A stretch of DNA of 64,000 nt, taken from contig VWZP01001615.1 of the NCBI GenBank assembly GCA_013396995.1, positions 186,001 to 250,000 of the forward strand. Direction: 5' to 3'. The position numbers and the translations under genes were made by a program. The DNA comes from Dicaeum eximium (Eukaryota > Chordata > Aves > Passeriformes > Dicaeidae). Positions 59,673 through 64,000 of the stretch are shown here, in pieces. Position 1 is the first letter of the stretch. Every line of letters starts with the position of its first letter. The notes under the pieces were generated by a model. It saw only the letters and a list, made by a program, of their open reading frames with translations, was not told the origin of the DNA and did not search any database.

Positions 59673-62600
59673 AGAGTTTATGTTTTGTATGAATAACTTT
59701 CAAATTGTCTTTTTTATAAAGAAACAGATAATAAAACAAAAAAGAAACATGCTCCGGATGGCACAGGATTACTAACCAGAAATAAGCAGACACACAATTT
59801 CTGCAACAACCTGGAGCAGAAGAAAGCAAAACTATACAGACAAAGTCTGAAATTAAAGGTCAGAGAAGTAAAATAGGAGAGGCAATGTCAGCAGTAAAGC
59901 AGAAAGAATGTATTTGCTAGCAGAGAAATTATTATAGCTAAACAAAACTTTCATCCAGAGTAAAATAAAATTCCTCAGTAAACTTTTTTTCTTTCATTTG
60001 ACACCATTATTTCTTTTTCAGAATATAAAGACTTTTTTTCTGGTTGATGGTTTGTATAACCTTTCTGCTTTGCTTGTGAGGAAAATCTTTATCGTGAAAA
60101 AAGGTGTAATTGATGTGGTGTCTGAAAACAGCACCTATCATATGCTGAAATAGTATTTCTGAATCATAAGCAGCTTCATTCATCTCCAGAAGACATTTGT
60201 GCTGAAGCTTCACTGTGACCATCTGAGTGTCAACATCATTAAAAATTTTGCAACCACTTCAAGTTTACTTTCAAGAAAGGAGAAGTGTCCTACCAATCTT
60301 TCTTCCTACATTGATGGCTGCATCTATATTTCTGAACAGTCAATATTGTCTGTGCTATATTTTATTTTTGTGGTAAATGCTAGATAAAATGAAAATGCTA
60401 TTACTTTTCTCTTGAATTTACCAGTCTGAGAAAGTACCCTGACTCACTTTCCAGATAAACATTCACATTAAAATACATCTTATGGGCTCCTACATTTTTA
60501 TTCTTGTCATTTTATAGTCATTAACATTATCTACTGCTGAGTTAAACTTCTTCTTTTTCTTAGGAGTGACATTCAAAAAAAAACTTTAAAAAGTTTGGTT
60601 GGTTGGTTGTTGTTTTTTTTTTACAAAACATGGACCTGGAGCTTCCTGATTGTTAGGTTGGATGTTGTGCTGGGGTGGAGTAGGCTGATATTAAGAGGAC
60701 AACACCAGCACCCAGCACAGCTGTCAAAAGAAGGCAAAACCTAATTTTCAGCCATTTGGTTCCTTTTTCAAAAATGTTGCAAGCCCAAGTTCCTTGCAAG
60801 GGCTGATGGAGACCTTAGAACCAAGACTGTGAGGAGACCCACACTGCTGCCCAGTGCTGCCCCACAGAGCCCTGGGGGCAGAGGGGAGGTTGTGGAACCA
60901 CACCAGACCTTAATGCCAGATATAAACTCCTCCTTCAGTCAAAGCATTTGCTCCCATCTGTAGTAAAGATTGTTCCTATACCCTCTGTATGTTTTATAAG
61001 CCTTTACCTGATCACCTTCTCCCCCTTTCCCATCAGTTTTGCAGCACAAGAAAACACACTGAAACCAACAGCTGTGTGCCCAAGCAAGAAACAGCAGCTC
61101 CCCATCACATCTTGGGGCCAGCAGAAAAGCCACACTCTGAACACAGCTGGGAGCCACAGCATGACCTCCCCTCTTCCAGGGGTCCTAATACACCCAATTC
61201 CCCAATCCCACAGCTGTTGTTCCCAGGCTATGACAGGGAGGCAAGGAGATGTTATTTAGAGCTCTTAATTGACATCACCACCTCCCTGTTTGTGCCCAGA
61301 GCTGTTCTGAAGACCTGGTGTCTAAGCATGTAACTATTTATTGTGGGGTCTCTCAAAGAGATCTGTGTCTGCTCACAGAGCTGCTGGGGGAGAGTCCCCT
61401 CTCATCCTGGGATGATCCAGAGCTGCTGCAATGCCCTGCTTTCCCCCTCAGCCTAGATCTGCCTGTAGCTCCAAGGACACAGCTCAACCCACATGTCTTC
61501 AGGTTCACTTTGTCCTCTTCTCTAATGATCTCATTCTTGCCCCTGTCCTGTGTCCTGCCTCTAACTGTACTTTCTCAGCAGCTCAGCACACCAAATTATG
61601 CCATGTGTGCAATTAGGAATCTGGTTCACCTGGGAGAAAAACCCATTATGTTTCCCTGTTTATTCTTCATCTGGATCAGTTTTCCAATGTGGTCCACTGG
61701 ATAGACACAAAAATACTTTTGCTAGCCTGAGCATAGGGCTACTCTGGGGTCAGGAACAAGCAGCTGGGGGCCAGGGATATGTTTTGAGACAGATCAGCTC
61801 CTTTAACCAGATCTCAAGATGTCTATCCCTGCATCAGTGCCTGCCCAGTGGAAGAAGTAGGAATAAGGGGCAGGGGAAGAGGGGATGGCCAGCAGCTTGG
61901 TCTTGGATTCACTTAAACCAACTTCAATTACTAAGGGAAAAGAAAAAGGAGACTTACCAGTTGCTTGCATTTATTCTATTTTCTAGGAAAATCACTTAAA
62001 AAGATTGGGTAGCTGGAGACCCTCCAATGATCATGACCTTGTAAATCTTTGGGGTTTTTTAACTGTTGCTCTGTCAGACTTGATAAACATCCCAAGGCTT
62101 GTCTATCTTTCCCTTTTATATTACTGGATGTAACAGGAGAGGCTATACCTTTATACAAAGCTGGTCTCTGTGTTACTTTGCTCACTGATCAAGAACACAG
62201 TGAGCCCACTTAATCCTTTGGGCAGAGGGGCAGTTCCTGGCTTAAGGAATTCAGGACCTAAACAGCCTCTGAGGGAGGAGGTCAGGAAAATTATTTTGAA
62301 TATCAAATTCCAGAGAACAGCAACAACAATTGAAGTAATAGCTCAAAAACGGCCAGAGTACCATCCAAAACTGTAATTGCTTATCTTTTGACCAATTCAG
62401 TGACAGGGGTTTGACAGAAGATCACTATGTCAGGGCTACCTAAGGTGTGCTACTGCTGCAGTGACCCATGGCATGGAACTGCCAGAGAGCACCCTAGACC
62501 TAATTCTAACCCAAACAAAGCAGCCTCCCCAACATTGGTCATTAATGGGTCTCAAATAGGGAGAAATGAATGGAGTAATGGCCAGAGCTTTCTTAAAGAC

Positions 62601-64000
62601 ACAAAGAAAATTGATCCTTGTTTGTTGCAACCTTGAGTTGGATCTTGAAGCAACTAAAATACACCCAGTTTACCAAATGACCTCAATTAGTGTAGCTAAT
62701 TCTGAGCCTCAAGGGTTTTTCCAAGTCAAGCACACTCCAACATCTGCTTGCAATAAAATCAGATGACAGTGCTTCTACATGTACAGCAGAAGATGCCTCC
62801 CCCTTAAAATAGGATCCCTCCCACCCATTAAATAGAGTGTAACTTCTGACTTGCTTCCTCCAGATATCATGGATGTAACTTAGAGGGCTCGAGATCTGAA
62901 ACAAAGAAAGCTGAAGATTATCTTTTAATATCCCATTATATTAAAAGTGGGGATCTTGGCTACAATGTCTGAGTATTCAGGTGGGTAAAATGTGAGTAAA
63001 AGCACATGGAAATACGTGCCCTGCTCCACAACAGACAAACCCACCCACAGCGGTGAGAAAGGATTTGATGCCGTGAGCGGAGCATGGTTATTACCAGCCA
63101 GCTTCAGCCTGCCTGATGCTGAGTTAACATGCCATTTTCCCTGTGCTGTCAAAGCCTTTGTCACGCTAATAGCCTGTTTCCTCTTTTTGTTAATATCTCT
63201 GTCAAGTGAATGAAGCAGCAGAATTGAAAGTGCCACGGTGTGCGATCGTTCTGCTCAGGCTGCGCTGGCAGCCTGCTGTGTTTTGATTAACTGGATGTTC
63301 CTCTAAAATTTGCATGAAATTATTTTTCCATGGAAGCACATGGTGATGAATGGAAGAAGCGGAGGGAGCTGGAGGGTGGTTGTCTGGTCACTCAATAGCA
63401 GGCAGAGCTGATCAGGCTGTGCCTGCCTGCATCTGCTCCTGTGCCTTGCCGGTGACCTGAGCCTGGTGAGGAGAAACTACTCTTGTCCTCACAAGACACC
63501 TCCAGTTTCTACTCAGCTCTCCCAAGAGGAGTCTGCCAATAAATGCAAACTGTGACCTGAGATATGTGGATGGCAATTTGGAATGACACCCTTAAAGCCT
63601 TGAAGTACAAAATCTTTAGAGATCTGGCAAGCATACTCAGCCGATCAGCCTGTATGTACAGACCTTGTCATCCTCACCACACATAAACACCACAGTACAG
63701 GAGGGAGGATGTGCTGACTTTCAATTCTGCAAATTTCCCCAGACCTTGCTGAGGCCCTACAGCACAGTACTGCTGGCATGGCATGCCTCTCCTCTGCCCC
63801 TCCTGCCAGTAAAACCAGCAAGGATTTTGCTGGTGCGGGGCTTTGATTTCCTTGCCTGTGTGGTTGGGCTTTGCAGCACACACCAAAAGAAACCCATTTC
63901 ACTTTGCCTTCTCTTGGCCTCTGTACCTGAATGCGACAAAACTGATGAACAGGGAGTTCTAATTTTTATTTCCTAGAGTACCTCACCACTCTGGAAACAG
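59673..64000. other. Intergenic flank, no gene recognised
   Basis: No coding exon is recognised. A (GGTT)n stretch followed by a T run lies at about 60594-60622. The segment 63040-63330 has a denser mix of GC-rich words and homeobox/TCF-like words than its surroundings and may be a conserved non-coding element. Confidence 0.55.

Noticed and set aside
32771..64000. Search for MAPRE2 exons expected from synteny
   Set aside because: I read the minus strand for recognisable EB-family blocks (C-terminal coiled coil, CH domain) and found none. The gene probably starts beyond the window or only intron is present.
1..64000. Search for tRNA, rRNA, snRNA and CRISPR-type arrays
   Set aside because: The only tRNA-like sequence is the truncated SINE head. 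No regularly spaced repeat-spacer structure is present.

Overview
The window looks like nuclear chromosomal DNA from a bird, most likely a passerine. The evidence is a bird-like single-copy gene with small exons and AT-rich introns, several CR1 LINE 3' ends, a tRNA-Ile-headed SINE with a CR1-type tail of the kind described in songbirds (TguSINE1-like), and a solo LTR with a 6-bp target-site duplication. There is no sign of bacterial or viral gene organisation. Almost all long open frames here are chance frames or lie in repeats.

One gene can be supported with confidence: INO80C (the IES6 homologue of the INO80 chromatin-remodelling complex), on the + strand. Coding exon 1 (2723-2816) lies in a CpG island (about 2180-3250) with a palindromic NRF1-type site 67 bp upstream of the ATG. 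The other coding exons are 22834/22841-22944, 25860-25971, 27656-27723 and 32063-32194. A short 3' UTR ends at an AATAAA at 32747. The exons join in frame and encode about 169 residues, ending in the YL1_C-type domain. Intron 1 is about 20 kb and contains the SINE (5411-5538) and the solo LTR (18330-18820, minus orientation).

Layout: 1-2180 is upstream flank with two CR1 fragments. 2180-3250 is the promoter CpG island, interrupted by a 106-base gap. 2817-32062 holds the introns. 32195-32770 is the 3' UTR. 32771-64000 is gene-poor flank in which I recognise no coding exon. The flank holds a second GC-rich island (about 43280-44150) built around a G-rich 17/18-bp minisatellite with a 92-base gap, and four CR1 fragments, all on the minus strand (46908-47108, 51236-51327, 51821-52050, 59207-59672). 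From known amniote synteny, GALNT1 would be expected to the left and MAPRE2 to the right, but neither is visible here.

I found no clear new multi-gene system. The observations most worth checking are a near-perfect 53-nt hairpin in intron 4 (30833-30885), the phase conflict at the INO80C exon 1/exon 2 junction (an ambiguous base plus a 7-nt tandem acceptor), the two-architecture G-rich minisatellite, a 13-base motif (A6C4A3) that recurs at several unrelated loci, and an interlocked pair of mutually exclusive hairpins at 53472-53510.
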